Shown here piece after piece: positions 1 to 8,527 of a stretch of 10,208 nt of DNA. Made by a program: the position numbers and the translations under genes. This DNA comes from Prevotella sp. (GTDB taxonomy: Bacteria; Bacteroidota; Bacteroidia; Bacteroidales; Bacteroidaceae). Numbering within the stretch: position 1 is the first letter of the stretch; each line of letters starts with the position of its first letter. The notes under the pieces are model-generated. The model made no database searches. It had not been told where the DNA came from and saw nothing but the letters and a program-made list of their open reading frames with translations. The stretch is from NCBI GenBank assembly GCA_022511055.1, contig JAFLSH010000099.1, positions 1-10,208 of the forward strand, given 5' to 3'.

Positions 1-610
1 GGTTGCGGCGCTCGCGGTACTCCGTCTTGTGGTAGATGGTAGAGCCTTCAATCTCTACCTCGCCCGTTGAGAAGTTGCGCTGGAAGTTCTCCATGTCCGT
101 GGCGGCGTTCCACAGGCACCACTCCTCGAATGAGAACAGCTTCAGCTGCTTGACCTCCTGAGACTGGTTGGTGAGTGTCAGCTTCTGCACCTCGGCCCAC
201 TTTCCTAATGGCACAAAGAAGAGTACGCTGGCCTCCACACCGTCCTTGCGGCCGGTGATGCGGGTGTAGCTCATGCCGTGGCGGCACTCGTAGAAGTCGA
301 GCGGCGTCTTGCAGGGCTTCCAGCCGGGCGACCAGGCTTCCGGCTTGCCGCCGTCGGCGGCGTGGCGGGGGAGTATATAGAAGTAGCGCCCGCCGTTGTC
401 CATCGGCACGTTGTTGTAGCGGTAGCGGGTGATGCGGCGGAACTTGGCATCCTTGTAGAACGAGTAGCCTCCGGCCGTATTGGATATGAGGGAGAAGAAA
501 TCCTCATTGCCCAGATAGTTAATCCACGGCCACGGTGTCTGCGGGTCGGTGATAACATATTCGCGGTGCTGGTCATCGAAGTGGCCATAGCGTTTTTGCG
601 TTTCTTTCAT
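1..610 (-). CDS. Cellobiose phosphorylase (GH94), N-terminal part, runs off the left edge
   Basis: Cytosolic glycoside phosphorylase that splits cellobiose with inorganic phosphate into glucose 1-phosphate and glucose, saving ATP during cellulose or beta-glucan use. Only about 203 N-terminal codons are in the window; the family is usually about 800 residues, so the (alpha/alpha)6 catalytic barrel lies outside. Seen in the translation: the family N-terminus RYGHFDDQHREYVIT, then PWPWINYLGNEDFFSLISNT, GGYSFYKDAKFRRITRYRYN, a WSPGWKP-KTPLDFYECRHG stretch and IYHKTEYRERRN at the edge. These match cellobiose phosphorylases better than chitobiose or cyclic-glucan relatives. No signal peptide is seen. 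An in-frame ATG at 625 would add five residues (MNDTN), but that leaves a leader of only about 11 nt after the -7 element, so I prefer the ATG at 610. Divergent to the macroglobulin operon. Family certain; exact disaccharide specificity is inferred. Confidence 0.93.
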   Translation of the reverse strand, partial: MKETQKRYGHFDDQHREYVITDPQTPWPWINYLGNEDFFSLISNTAGGYSFYKDAKFRRITRYRYNNVPMDNGGRYFYILPRHAADGGKPEAWSPGWKPCKTPLDFYECRHGMSYTRITGRKDGVEASVLFFVPLGKWAEVQKLTLTNQSQEVKQLKLFSFEEWCLWNAATDMENFQRNFSTGEVEIEGSTIYHKTEYRERRN

Positions 611-642
611 GTTTGTATCGTTCATTGTTTTTTTCGGGTTTG

Positions 643-674
643 CAAAGTTACGAAAAGTTTTCAACAGTGCCAAA
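643..674 (-). promoter_or_regulatory. Bacteroidetes-type promoter of the cellobiose phosphorylase gene
   Basis: Read on the minus strand, a TTTG box (671-674) lies 20 nt upstream of TAACTTTG (643-650), a perfect match to the Bacteroidetes -7 consensus TAnnTTTG. Transcription would begin near 636-638, leaving about 26 nt to the ATG at 610. Assignment rests on consensus and position only. Confidence 0.75.
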
Positions 675-684
675 TAATTCTTAA

Positions 685-700
685 ATTTTCATATTTTCAT
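685..700. repeat. Perfect tandem repeat of ATTTTCAT between two divergent promoters
   Basis: Two adjacent 8-bp copies of ATTTTCAT occupy 685-692 and 693-700. They lie between the two outward-facing -33 boxes (671-674 and 709-712), where a shared regulator could act on both the cellobiose phosphorylase gene and the macroglobulin operon. The region is AT-rich, so chance is a real alternative. No binding protein is known from the sequence. Confidence 0.5.
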
Positions 701-708
701 GTGCAGGT

Positions 709-741
709 TTTGGCGAGATTGGGAAAATAGTACTACCTTTG
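709..741 (+). promoter_or_regulatory. Bacteroidetes-type promoter of the macroglobulin operon
   Basis: TTTG at 709-712 is followed after 21 nt by TACCTTTG at 734-741, matching the TAnnTTTG -7 consensus. Transcription would start around 747, giving a short AT-rich leader of about 28 nt before the ATG at 775. The leader has no strong Shine-Dalgarno sequence (only a GGAAAAAA run), which is usual in this phylum. Confidence 0.72.
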
Positions 742-774
742 CATTAACATTCAAGAACAGGAAAAAATCTGAAT

Positions 775-3700
775 ATGATGAAAAAGACGATTGCACTATT
801 AGTAATGATTTGGCTGACAACGATGACAGTGAAAGGACAGACATACGCGGCGCTGTGGAAACAGGCCCAGACAGCAAGGCAGAGCGACTTGCCGAAGACA
901 GAGTATGAAGTACTGATGAAAATTGTGGCTAAGGCTCAGAAAGAGGGCGAGCTGGGCCAGCTGATGAAGGCCGAGCTGCAGGGGGCACAGGTTGTGTCGG
1001 GCATCTCGCCTGACTCGCTGCTGCCCGCCGTTGAGCGCATGGAGGCCCGCGGCGCGGCCTGTGCCGATGAAGCGCAGCGGGCAGTCTACCAGACCGTGGT
1101 CTGGCGCATCTGCCGCGATAACCCTTCGTTGGAGAAAAGTGCCGAAAAAGCACAGCTCACGCCCGCGCTGTGCCAGCGGCTGGCCGCGGTGAAGGCCGCC
1201 GCCTACGAGCCGTTGACCGTGAAGGGCGCTGACAGCCGCTGGTTTGATGATGACCTGCTGAGTGTCATTGGCTATGAACAGAAAGACTTTCAGCCGCTGC
1301 ACGACCATTATGTGCAGGCCGGCAATCGCAGGGCGGCCCTGATGACAGCCCTCGAGGCGTTGAAGGAACAGCGCCCCGCAGGGCACTACAAGCTGGCGGA
1401 AGCCGCCTATTTGCAGCGGCTCGACTCGCTCATTGCCGCCTATGGCGACTTGGAAGAGGCCGGCGAGGTGGCCATCTGCCGCTATGACTACATGCAGCAG
1501 CACACTGATGCCACGCCCGCACAGCTTTGGCAGTACGCAGATGAGGCTTTGGGGCGCTGGGGGCAGTATGCCCGCATGAACGAACTGCGCAACGCGCAGC
1601 GCACCCTGACTGCCATCGGCTTCCGTGCCCATGCCGAGAGCTATGTCGCCGTTCCCCAGCAGACACAGCCCTTGCAGCTGGCCGACCTGCGCGGCATCAG
1701 CGAGCTGACCGTGCGCTTCTATCAGGTGAAGAGCCAGGGTGATGCGCAGCTGCACCCGGAGTCGACAGAGGGATACCGCAAGCTGAAGCCCCTGCTGACC
1801 CCCATGCCGGAGCTGACACAGACACGGCACTACACGGGGCATGAGGCTTACGAACTGTTCACTGATTCGCTGACCCTGCCTGCCCTGCCTGTTGGCATCT
1901 ACATGGTTGAGATGGAAAGTAAGCCTGCCAGCAGCATTTCGCGCAAGATGTACTACGTGAGCAATGTCAGGCTGCTGACCGAGGCGCTGCCCAACAACCA
2001 GCTGCGCTACGTGGTGGTCGATGCCACAACCGGCCAGCCGGTCAAGGAGGCCAAGATAGCACTGAGCTTCTATAATCAGGGAAAGGAGACCAAGGAAACG
2101 CTGACCACAGACGGCAAGGGCGAGGCTGTCTACCAGTACAAGAGCCAGCGGCCGCGCGATGCCTTTGTCTACACGGCACAGGATAAGGCTTGCCCCTCGG
2201 CAAGTGTCTACAACAACTTCAGCTACTATGACAATAACCGCCAGGCAGAACACACGCAGCTCTACACAGACCGCGCTCTCTACCGCCCCGGCCAGACCGT
2301 ACACGTGGCTGCCATAGCCTACGAGACCATTGAGGGCTATCGGCACAAGGCGCTGGAAGGGCGGAAGCTGACCTTGGCGCTGAGAGATGCCAACGGGAAG
2401 GTCATCTCTGAGCGACAGGTGGAAACAGACCAATACGGCACCTGCGCGGCAGACTTTACGTTGCCCATCGGCGGCCTTACGGGCTATTTCACGGTGGGCA
2501 CAGGCAACGGCAGCTGCTCGTTCCGTGTCGAGGAATACAAGCGCCCCACGTTCCAGGTGGAGCTGCCGCCGGTGGAGCAGGCATACGCTGACGGCGATAT
2601 GCTGACGGTGAAAGGCACGGCCAAGACCTATGCGGGTGTGCCCGTACAGGGCGGCAAGGTGAAGTACACGGTGGTGCGCCGGCCGGCCTGGTGGTGGGTC
2701 GGCAGCTTCCGGGCTCCCGGCATGATTGGCCAGAGCCCGGTCGAGACCGTGTGCGAGGGCGAGACACTGACAGACGGCAATGGCGGCTTTGCCTTTGACA
2801 CGCCGTTGGTGCTGCCCCCGGCTGACAACCCCATGCCCTATCGCTTCTATAACTTTGTCTGCACGGCCGAAGTGACCGACTTGGCAGGCGAGACCCATCA
2901 GGCACAGCTGTCATTGCCATTAGGCAACCGTGCGCAGGCTTTCGGCTGCGATTTGCCTGACCAGGTGCTGGCCGAGAAGATGCCAAACGTGGTGTTTAGT
3001 CTGCGCAATGTCGCCGGCACTGACATAGAAGGCACGGTCAAGTACCGCCTTGATGAAGGAAAATGGCAGACGGTGAAGGCCAACTCGCCGCTCGCCATCA
3101 GCCAGAAGCCCATGAAGAGCGGGCTGCACACGCTGGAAGCCATCTGCGGCCAGGACACACTGAAGCAGAAGTTCACCGTGTTCTCGCTGGAAGACAAACG
3201 GCCGGCGGCAGAGACTGATGACTGGTTCTATGTCTCAGACTCTCAGTTCCCCAACGATGGTAGCCCGGTCACCGTGCAGGTTGGCTCATCAGCCAAAGAC
3301 GTGCATATTGTCTATAGCATCATCAGCGGCAACCGCGTATTGGAGAGCGGTGCCGTGGATAAGTCAAACGAACTGATAAACCGCAAGTTCACCTATCAAG
3401 ATGACTACGGCACGGGCCTGCAGCTCACCTTTGCATGGGTGAAGCAGGGCAAGGTCTACCGCCACGCGACCTTCATACAGCGGCCTTTGCCCGACAAGCA
3501 GCTGACCCTGTCATGGAAGACCTTCCGCGACCGTCTGGAGCCGGGGCAACAGGAAGAGTGGGTGCTTGAGGTGGCCAAGCCTGATGGTACGCCCGCCGAT
3601 GCGCAGCTCATGGCCGTACTCTATGACAAGAGTCTTGACCAGCTGGCCGGCCATGACTGGAGCTTCAGCCCCTATATGCACCTGCCCAGGCCCAGTGCCT

Positions 3701-6249
3701 ACTGGCAGTCACCCCTGTGGGGCTGGCTATCGCTCAATGGCCACCACGCGCAGAAGATGCTGACCGTGAACAGCCTGCAGTACACCCATTTCGATGACGA
3801 GATATTCCCCCTGAGGTGGGGCGGTGTTTCCTTGCTGAGAAGTGCCAAGATGGCGGCGCGCGGTGCCATGAAGATGGATGCCGGTAACGCGATGATGCAA
3901 TACGATGGGATAGAGACTGCCGCAGTTACCGATTTGTCTGGCAGAATTGCGGGACTGAATCTGCAGGTAGAAGAAGCGGCAGACGAAAGTGGGCAAAACG
4001 AAGTTGCCGAGACCACCGAGGCCAGTGTGTCTGTGCGTGAGAACTTGCAGGAGACCGCCTTCTTCTATCCGCAGCTGACAGCCGACAGCGAGGGTAGGGT
4101 GGTGCTGAAGTTCACTCTGCCTGAGAGCCTGACCACGTGGCGGCTGATGGGGCTTGCCCACACCGCAGACTTGTCTTACGGCCTGCTGCGCGGCGAGGTT
4201 GTAGCCAAGAAAGACGTTATGATACAGCCCAACATACCCCGTTTCCTGCGCGAAGGCGATGAGGCAGTGCTGTCTGCCCGCATCTTCAACACCGGCGAGC
4301 AGAGCGTGGTGGGCGTGGCCTGCCTGCAACTGACAGACCCGGAGACGGGAGCCGTGGTGAGCGAGCAGCGGAAGGAAGTAGCCGTTGAGGCTGGTGCAAC
4401 CGGCAGCGTGGCGTTCAGCTTTGCGCCCGATAGTAGCACACCTTCGCTGCTGATTGCCAGAGTAACGGTCAGCGGACAGGGCTTTAGCGATGGCGAACAG
4501 CACTATCTGCCCATTCTGCCCAACCGTGAGCGCGTAACGGTCACCGTGCCGTTCACCCAGAACGGCCCCGGCACGAAGACGGTCGACCTGACCACGCTGT
4601 TCCCGCAGGCTGACCAGAACAGCGCCCAGCAGCAGCCCAAGCTGACCGTTGAATATACCAACAACCCCGCCTGGCTGATGATTCAGACCCTGCCGACCGT
4701 GGGTCACCCCAATGATGACTGCTCTCTTTGCCAGGCCGTGGCACTCTATGCCAACACCATTGGCAGCCATATCATCGACCAGAATCCGCAGGCCCGGCAG
4801 ATGTTCGAGCTGTGGAAGCGCGAGACCGGGAGCGAGACCTCTTTGCAGAGCGCGCTGGAAAAGAATCAGGAGTTGCGGGATGTGGTGCTGGCAGAGACCC
4901 CGTGGGTGGCCGATGCAGAGGCCGAGACCGAGCAGAAGCAGCGGCTGGCCGACTTCTTCGACACCAATCTCATGCAGCAGCGCCTCTCTGCCGCTGCCGA
5001 GAAGCTCGGCAAGATGCAGCAGGCTGACGGCTCGTGGCCGTGGTGGCCGGGCATGGGCGGCTCGCTCAGCATGACCGCCTCTGTCAGCGAGACACTGGCC
5101 AAGCTGAAGCACCTGACGGGCAAGACCCAACAGGAGATGCTCGACAAGGCCATGAAATACATGGGCAAGGAGATGGTGAAGCTCGTGGCGGAGATGAAGA
5201 AGGAAGAGCAGAAGGGCCACCGCCAGACCTTCCCCTCGCGCACCGCCTTGCAGTGGCTCTACATCTGCAAGCTCGATGGGCGGCAGCTGCCTGCCGACGT
5301 GCAGCGCGCCAACAGCTATCTCACCGGCCTGCTGAAGAAGCAGACGAAGCAGCAGACCATCTACGAGAAAGCCCTCTCGGCCATGATTCTCGAATCGGCA
5401 GCCTACGCCAAGAGCCTGAAGGAGTTCACGGTCTACCGCGAGGATATGGGCCGCTACTACGACACGCCGCGCGCCGAGTACTCATGGCGCGACTATCGCA
5501 TACCCACACAGGTGGCTGCCATTGCCGCCTTGCAGCAGCTCACCCCCAACGACACGCTGACCATCAGCGAGATGCAGCGCTGGCTGTTGCAGCAGAAGCG
5601 CACCCAGTCATGGGACACGCCGCTGAACGCCGTTGATGCCATCTATGCCTTCCTGAACGGCCAGACCCGCCAGTTGGAGGCACAGCCGCAGACCGCACTG
5701 GCGGTTGACAACCGCCCGCTCAGTCTGCCGAAGGCCACGGCCGGCCTGGGCTATGTGAAGACGGCACAGCCATACGCGGGCGAGCGCCAGCTGACGGCCG
5801 AGAAGACCAGTGCAGGCACTTCGTGGGGCGCAGTCTATGCCCAGTTCATGCAGCCTGTCAGCGACATAGCCGACAACGGCAGCGGCCTGACCGTGAAGCG
5901 CGAAATCCTGGGCGGACAGCAGCTGCGCGTTGGCGACAAGGTGAAGGTGCGAATCACCATTCAGGCCGAGCGCGACCTTGACTTTGTCTGCGTACAGGAC
6001 AAGCGGGCCGCCTGCATGGAGCCCGTGCGCCAGCTCAGCGGCTATGCCAACGGCTACTACTGCACTTCGCGCGACAACACGACCAGTTACTACTTTGATG
6101 TGCTGAGAAAAGGCCGCCATGTCATTGAGACCGAGTACTACATTGACCGCGTGGGGCAATACCAGACAGGCACTTGCACCGCCCAGTGTGCATACGCCCC
6201 GGAGTTCCGCGCCACGGCGCACTCAGCGGCGATAAACGTTGAAGATTGA
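775..6249 (+). CDS. Alpha-2-macroglobulin family protein, exported, thioester motif lost
   Basis: Large exported protein (1824 aa) of the bacterial alpha-2-macroglobulin family, whose members are thought to trap or block proteases that reach the cell envelope. Residues 1-21 form a signal peptide (KK, then a hydrophobic stretch) with likely cleavage before Q22; there is no lipobox. Domains seen: helical N-terminal region to about 400; MG2-like beta domain from about 405 (LRYVVVDATTGQPVKEA); MG3-like domain with the hallmark TDRALYRPGQ at 498-507 and EEYKRPTF near 586-593; MG domains to about 1000; an acidic low-complexity stretch at about 1040-1090, possibly the bait region; the A2M domain from E1093 (TAFFYPQL, LPESLTTWRLMGLAH); a terpenoid-cyclase-like domain from about 1310 (DGSWPWWPG at 1418-1426); and a C-terminal beta domain. 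The usual CxEQ thioester is replaced by CSLCQ (1316-1320), so covalent trapping is unlikely. ATG 778 is an alternative start. First gene of the operon; product targets unknown. Confidence 0.94.
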   Translation: MMKKTIALLVMIWLTTMTVKGQTYAALWKQAQTARQSDLPKTEYEVLMKIVAKAQKEGELGQLMKAELQGAQVVSGISPDSLLPAVERMEARGAACADEAQRAVYQTVVWRICRDNPSLEKSAEKAQLTPALCQRLAAVKAAAYEPLTVKGADSRWFDDDLLSVIGYEQKDFQPLHDHYVQAGNRRAALMTALEALKEQRPAGHYKLAEAAYLQRLDSLIAAYGDLEEAGEVAICRYDYMQQHTDATPAQLWQYADEALGRWGQYARMNELRNAQRTLTAIGFRAHAESYVAVPQQTQPLQLADLRGISELTVRFYQVKSQGDAQLHPESTEGYRKLKPLLTPMPELTQTRHYTGHEAYELFTDSLTLPALPVGIYMVEMESKPASSISRKMYYVSNVRLLTEALPNNQLRYVVVDATTGQPVKEAKIALSFYNQGKETKETLTTDGKGEAVYQYKSQRPRDAFVYTAQDKACPSASVYNNFSYYDNNRQAEHTQLYTDRALYRPGQTVHVAAIAYETIEGYRHKALEGRKLTLALRDANGKVISERQVETDQYGTCAADFTLPIGGLTGYFTVGTGNGSCSFRVEEYKRPTFQVELPPVEQAYADGDMLTVKGTAKTYAGVPVQGGKVKYTVVRRPAWWWVGSFRAPGMIGQSPVETVCEGETLTDGNGGFAFDTPLVLPPADNPMPYRFYNFVCTAEVTDLAGETHQAQLSLPLGNRAQAFGCDLPDQVLAEKMPNVVFSLRNVAGTDIEGTVKYRLDEGKWQTVKANSPLAISQKPMKSGLHTLEAICGQDTLKQKFTVFSLEDKRPAAETDDWFYVSDSQFPNDGSPVTVQVGSSAKDVHIVYSIISGNRVLESGAVDKSNELINRKFTYQDDYGTGLQLTFAWVKQGKVYRHATFIQRPLPDKQLTLSWKTFRDRLEPGQQEEWVLEVAKPDGTPADAQLMAVLYDKSLDQLAGHDWSFSPYMHLPRPSAYWQSPLWGWLSLNGHHAQKMLTVNSLQYTHFDDEIFPLRWGGVSLLRSAKMAARGAMKMDAGNAMMQYDGIETAAVTDLSGRIAGLNLQVEEAADESGQNEVAETTEASVSVRENLQETAFFYPQLTADSEGRVVLKFTLPESLTTWRLMGLAHTADLSYGLLRGEVVAKKDVMIQPNIPRFLREGDEAVLSARIFNTGEQSVVGVACLQLTDPETGAVVSEQRKEVAVEAGATGSVAFSFAPDSSTPSLLIARVTVSGQGFSDGEQHYLPILPNRERVTVTVPFTQNGPGTKTVDLTTLFPQADQNSAQQQPKLTVEYTNNPAWLMIQTLPTVGHPNDDCSLCQAVALYANTIGSHIIDQNPQARQMFELWKRETGSETSLQSALEKNQELRDVVLAETPWVADAEAETEQKQRLADFFDTNLMQQRLSAAAEKLGKMQQADGSWPWWPGMGGSLSMTASVSETLAKLKHLTGKTQQEMLDKAMKYMGKEMVKLVAEMKKEEQKGHRQTFPSRTALQWLYICKLDGRQLPADVQRANSYLTGLLKKQTKQQTIYEKALSAMILESAAYAKSLKEFTVYREDMGRYYDTPRAEYSWRDYRIPTQVAAIAALQQLTPNDTLTISEMQRWLLQQKRTQSWDTPLNAVDAIYAFLNGQTRQLEAQPQTALAVDNRPLSLPKATAGLGYVKTAQPYAGERQLTAEKTSAGTSWGAVYAQFMQPVSDIADNGSGLTVKREILGGQQLRVGDKVKVRITIQAERDLDFVCVQDKRAACMEPVRQLSGYANGYYCTSRDNTTSYYFDVLRKGRHVIETEYYIDRVGQYQTGTCTAQCAYAPEFRATAHSAAINVED

Positions 6250-6256
6250 AAGAGAA

Positions 6257-7375
6257 ATGACGATAAGAAGACTGTTAAGTGACAGACCCGGAGCAGGGCT
6301 CAGACGGTGGGGATTGTTGGCGGCATGCCTGTGGTGTTCGGCCCTGGGCTTCCACGCCCCCCAGTTGCAGGCGCAGCGCCTGTCTATTGTGAAAACCTCT
6401 GTTGATGTGGGGCGTACCGGCTATGAGATACCCGTTACGGCCACCTTTGAGTTGAGAAACCGCGGCATCAGGCGGCTGAAGATACAGGAAGTGCGCCCTG
6501 ACTGCGACTGCACCACCGTGGAATATCCCAAGGGCGAGATAGGCATTGGCGACAAGTTTACCATCAAGATGACCTACGATGCCCGCATGCTCGGCCATTT
6601 CAACAAACAGGCCGCCATTATCTCGAATGGCACGAAGAAGCCGGTCTATCTGACCATGACCGGCGTGGTGCTGGCCGAGCTGCAGGACTACAGCGGCTTC
6701 TACCCCTACGACTTCAGCGGCGGCCTGCTGGCCAACATGAACGAGCTGGAGTTCGACAATGTCAACAAGGGCGAACACCCCCAGCAGGTGGTGCGTATCA
6801 TGAACGATGGCAACGAGCTTCTGCAGCCCAATATCCAGCACCTGCCGCCCTACCTTGATGCGGTGGTGACCCCCGAACAGCTGTCGCCGGGCCACAGCGG
6901 CACCATCACCTTTACGCTGAACAGCGACAGGCTGAACGACTACGGACTGACCCAGACCTCGGTCTATCTGGCCAAGCAGCTGGGCGAGAACGTGAAGAGC
7001 GAGACCGAGATTGGCGTTAGCACGGTGCTGGTGCCCGATGTCAGGAACTTGGACTTGGACCAGGCGCCCGAGCTGGCCCTCTCTGACAGCACGCTGACTT
7101 TCCAGTTCGACGGGCGCACCAAGAAAAAGACGGGCGAAATCATACTCTACAACCCCGGCCACGCCGAGCTGACCATCTCTTCGCTGCAGATGTTCACGCC
7201 CGGTCTGAAAGTGACACTTGGCAAGAGCCGCCTGATGCCCGGCGAGACCACGAAGCTCAAGGTGACGGCCTATGCCGAGCAGCTGCAGAAGGTGCGCACC
7301 CAGCCCCGCGTGCTGATGATTTCCAATTCGCCGCAGAACCCCAAGGTAGTCATCAAGGTCAATGTGGAGAAGTAG
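6257..7375 (+). CDS. Secreted DUF1573 protein with three Ig-like (ASH-type) repeats
   Basis: Predicted 372-aa exported protein of unknown function. The basic N-terminus and hydrophobic stretch at about 18-35 look like a type I signal peptide, with likely cleavage at LQA-Q (39/40). The mature part reads as three related beta-sandwich units at about 41-126, 127-255 and 265-372. Each has a pattern of new strand, Gly-rich turn, N-x-G and late hydrophobic strand, as in DUF1573/ASH domains. The first unit is clearest: the PDCDCTT motif (C83, C85), FTIKMTYDAR, then KPVYLTMTGVV. I chose the ATG at 6257, 7 nt after the macroglobulin stop and behind GAAAGAG. A TTG at 6239 in the same frame would overlap the upstream gene and is less likely. 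Such domains usually mediate protein binding; a partnership with the upstream macroglobulin is inferred only from adjacency. Confidence 0.85.
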   Translation: MTIRRLLSDRPGAGLRRWGLLAACLWCSALGFHAPQLQAQRLSIVKTSVDVGRTGYEIPVTATFELRNRGIRRLKIQEVRPDCDCTTVEYPKGEIGIGDKFTIKMTYDARMLGHFNKQAAIISNGTKKPVYLTMTGVVLAELQDYSGFYPYDFSGGLLANMNELEFDNVNKGEHPQQVVRIMNDGNELLQPNIQHLPPYLDAVVTPEQLSPGHSGTITFTLNSDRLNDYGLTQTSVYLAKQLGENVKSETEIGVSTVLVPDVRNLDLDQAPELALSDSTLTFQFDGRTKKKTGEIILYNPGHAELTISSLQMFTPGLKVTLGKSRLMPGETTKLKVTAYAEQLQKVRTQPRVLMISNSPQNPKVVIKVNVEK

Positions 7376-7411
7376 TCATTTTGTCAAACGTATTTTTTAT
7401 TGCCTATCGCT

Positions 7412-8527
7412 ATGGAACATCCCGAGAACAGCGCCGAATATGCAGGACTGCAAGTCAACAGCGGCGTTAGCCACCAGCCCACGGTCAACCCCTACCTGAA
7501 GCGCGGCCGCTTCCAGCGGCGGCAGCTCACGGTCGGCGAGATGGTCGAGGGCATCTTGAAGGGCGACATCACGGTGCTTTCGCAGGCCGTGACACTGATA
7601 GAGAGCGTAAACCCCGACCACCAGTCGCGCGCACAGGAAGTCATCAACAAGTGCCTGCCCTACAGCGGCAACAGCATTCGCGTGGGCATCAGCGGTGTGC
7701 CCGGTGCCGGCAAGTCGACCTCTATCGACGAGTTCGGCATGCACGTGCTGCGCGAGCATGGCGGCCGCCTGGCCGTGCTGGCCATCGACCCTTCCTCAGA
7801 GCGCACCAAGGGCAGCATTCTCGGCGACAAGACCCGCATGGAGAAGCTCGCCCAGCACCCCGACTCGTTCATTCGCCCCAGCCCCTCGGCGGGCTCGCTG
7901 GGCGGCGTGGCGCGCAAGACGCGCGAGACCATCATTCTGTGCGAGGCCGCCGGCTTCGACAAGATTTTCGTTGAGACCGTAGGCGTGGGGCAGAGCGAGA
8001 CGGCCTGCCACTCCATGGTCGACTTCTTTCTGCTCATTCAGGTGGCAGGCACCGGCGACGAGCTGCAGGGCATCAAGCGGGGCATCATGGAAATCTCTGA
8101 CGGCATAGTCATCAACAAGTGCGATGGCGACAACGTGGAGCGCTGCCAGCTGGCCGCCACCAACTTCCGCAACGCCCTGCACTTCTTCCCCATGCCCGAG
8201 AGCGGCTGGACACCGAAGGTACTCTGCTACAGCGGCTTCTACGGAACGGGCGTGAAGGAGGTCTGGGACATGATTTACCAGTACGTGGACTTCGTGAAGC
8301 ACAACGGCTACTTCGACCACCGCCGTAACGAGCAGGCAAAGTTCTGGATGTACGAGAGCATCAACGAACACCTGAAGAACTCCTTCTACCACAGCGCGGC
8401 CGTGCGCCAGCAGTTGCAGTCGGCCGAGCTTGAGGTGTTGCAGGGGCGTAAGACCAGCTTCGTGGCTGCCCAGGACTTGTTGGATTTGTATTTCAAGACA
8501 CTGACCCATGCTTCAGATAGAGATTGA
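7412..8527 (+). CDS. meaB: Methylmalonyl-CoA mutase-associated GTPase MeaB (ArgK family)
   Basis: Cytoplasmic G3E/SIMIBI-class GTPase, 371 aa. It gates adenosylcobalamin loading and protects methylmalonyl-CoA mutase, used in these bacteria for succinate-to-propionate metabolism. Seen: Walker A GVPGAGKST at 95-103 (K101); AIDPSS at 124-129, followed by GSILGDKTRM; RPSPSAGSLGGVARKT; the switch-like VETVGVGQSE at 187-196; and the guanine-specificity motif NKCD at 235-238 (more often NKAD). The C-terminal helical part fits the dimerisation arm of MeaB. Length and motifs are complete. I chose ATG 7412; a TTG at 7400 would add only four residues. The 36-nt gap before it is AT-rich but has no convincing promoter, so it is probably read from the upstream operon. 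No mutase subunit gene is in the window. The last 20 nt overlap ispH. Confidence 0.96.
   Translation: MEHPENSAEYAGLQVNSGVSHQPTVNPYLKRGRFQRRQLTVGEMVEGILKGDITVLSQAVTLIESVNPDHQSRAQEVINKCLPYSGNSIRVGISGVPGAGKSTSIDEFGMHVLREHGGRLAVLAIDPSSERTKGSILGDKTRMEKLAQHPDSFIRPSPSAGSLGGVARKTRETIILCEAAGFDKIFVETVGVGQSETACHSMVDFFLLIQVAGTGDELQGIKRGIMEISDGIVINKCDGDNVERCQLAATNFRNALHFFPMPESGWTPKVLCYSGFYGTGVKEVWDMIYQYVDFVKHNGYFDHRRNEQAKFWMYESINEHLKNSFYHSAAVRQQLQSAELEVLQGRKTSFVAAQDLLDLYFKTLTHASDRD

Noticed and set aside
278..730. 150-codon plus-strand open frame
   Set aside because: It lies opposite the cellobiose phosphorylase coding region and crosses its promoter. The minus-strand protein is unmistakable.
799..2898. 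Long 699-codon open frame on the minus strand
   Set aside because: It is antisense to the macroglobulin gene, whose protein is clearly recognisable there. Its product is Leu/Gly/His/Arg-rich with no family likeness. GC-rich codon use commonly opens such frames.
3727..5220. 497-codon open frame on the minus strand
   Set aside because: Antisense to the A2M and terpenoid-cyclase-like part of the macroglobulin. It has no recognisable domain and a shadow-like composition.
6302..6340. Lipoprotein lipobox (LAAC) or Tat signal (RR) in the DUF1573 protein
   Set aside because: LAAC at 21-24 comes after too short a hydrophobic stretch to be a lipobox. The Arg pair at 16-17 lacks the rest of the Tat motif. 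A type I signal cleaved at LQA-Q fits better.
7376..7411. Internal promoter before meaB
   Set aside because: TATTTTTT at 7391-7398 lacks the final G of TAnnTTTG, and the nearby TTG is only 7 nt upstream, so spacing is wrong.
8114..8125. NKCD in MeaB as a damaged GTP-binding motif
   Set aside because: The third position of NKxD is variable. Asn, Lys and Asp are all present, so guanine specificity should be kept.
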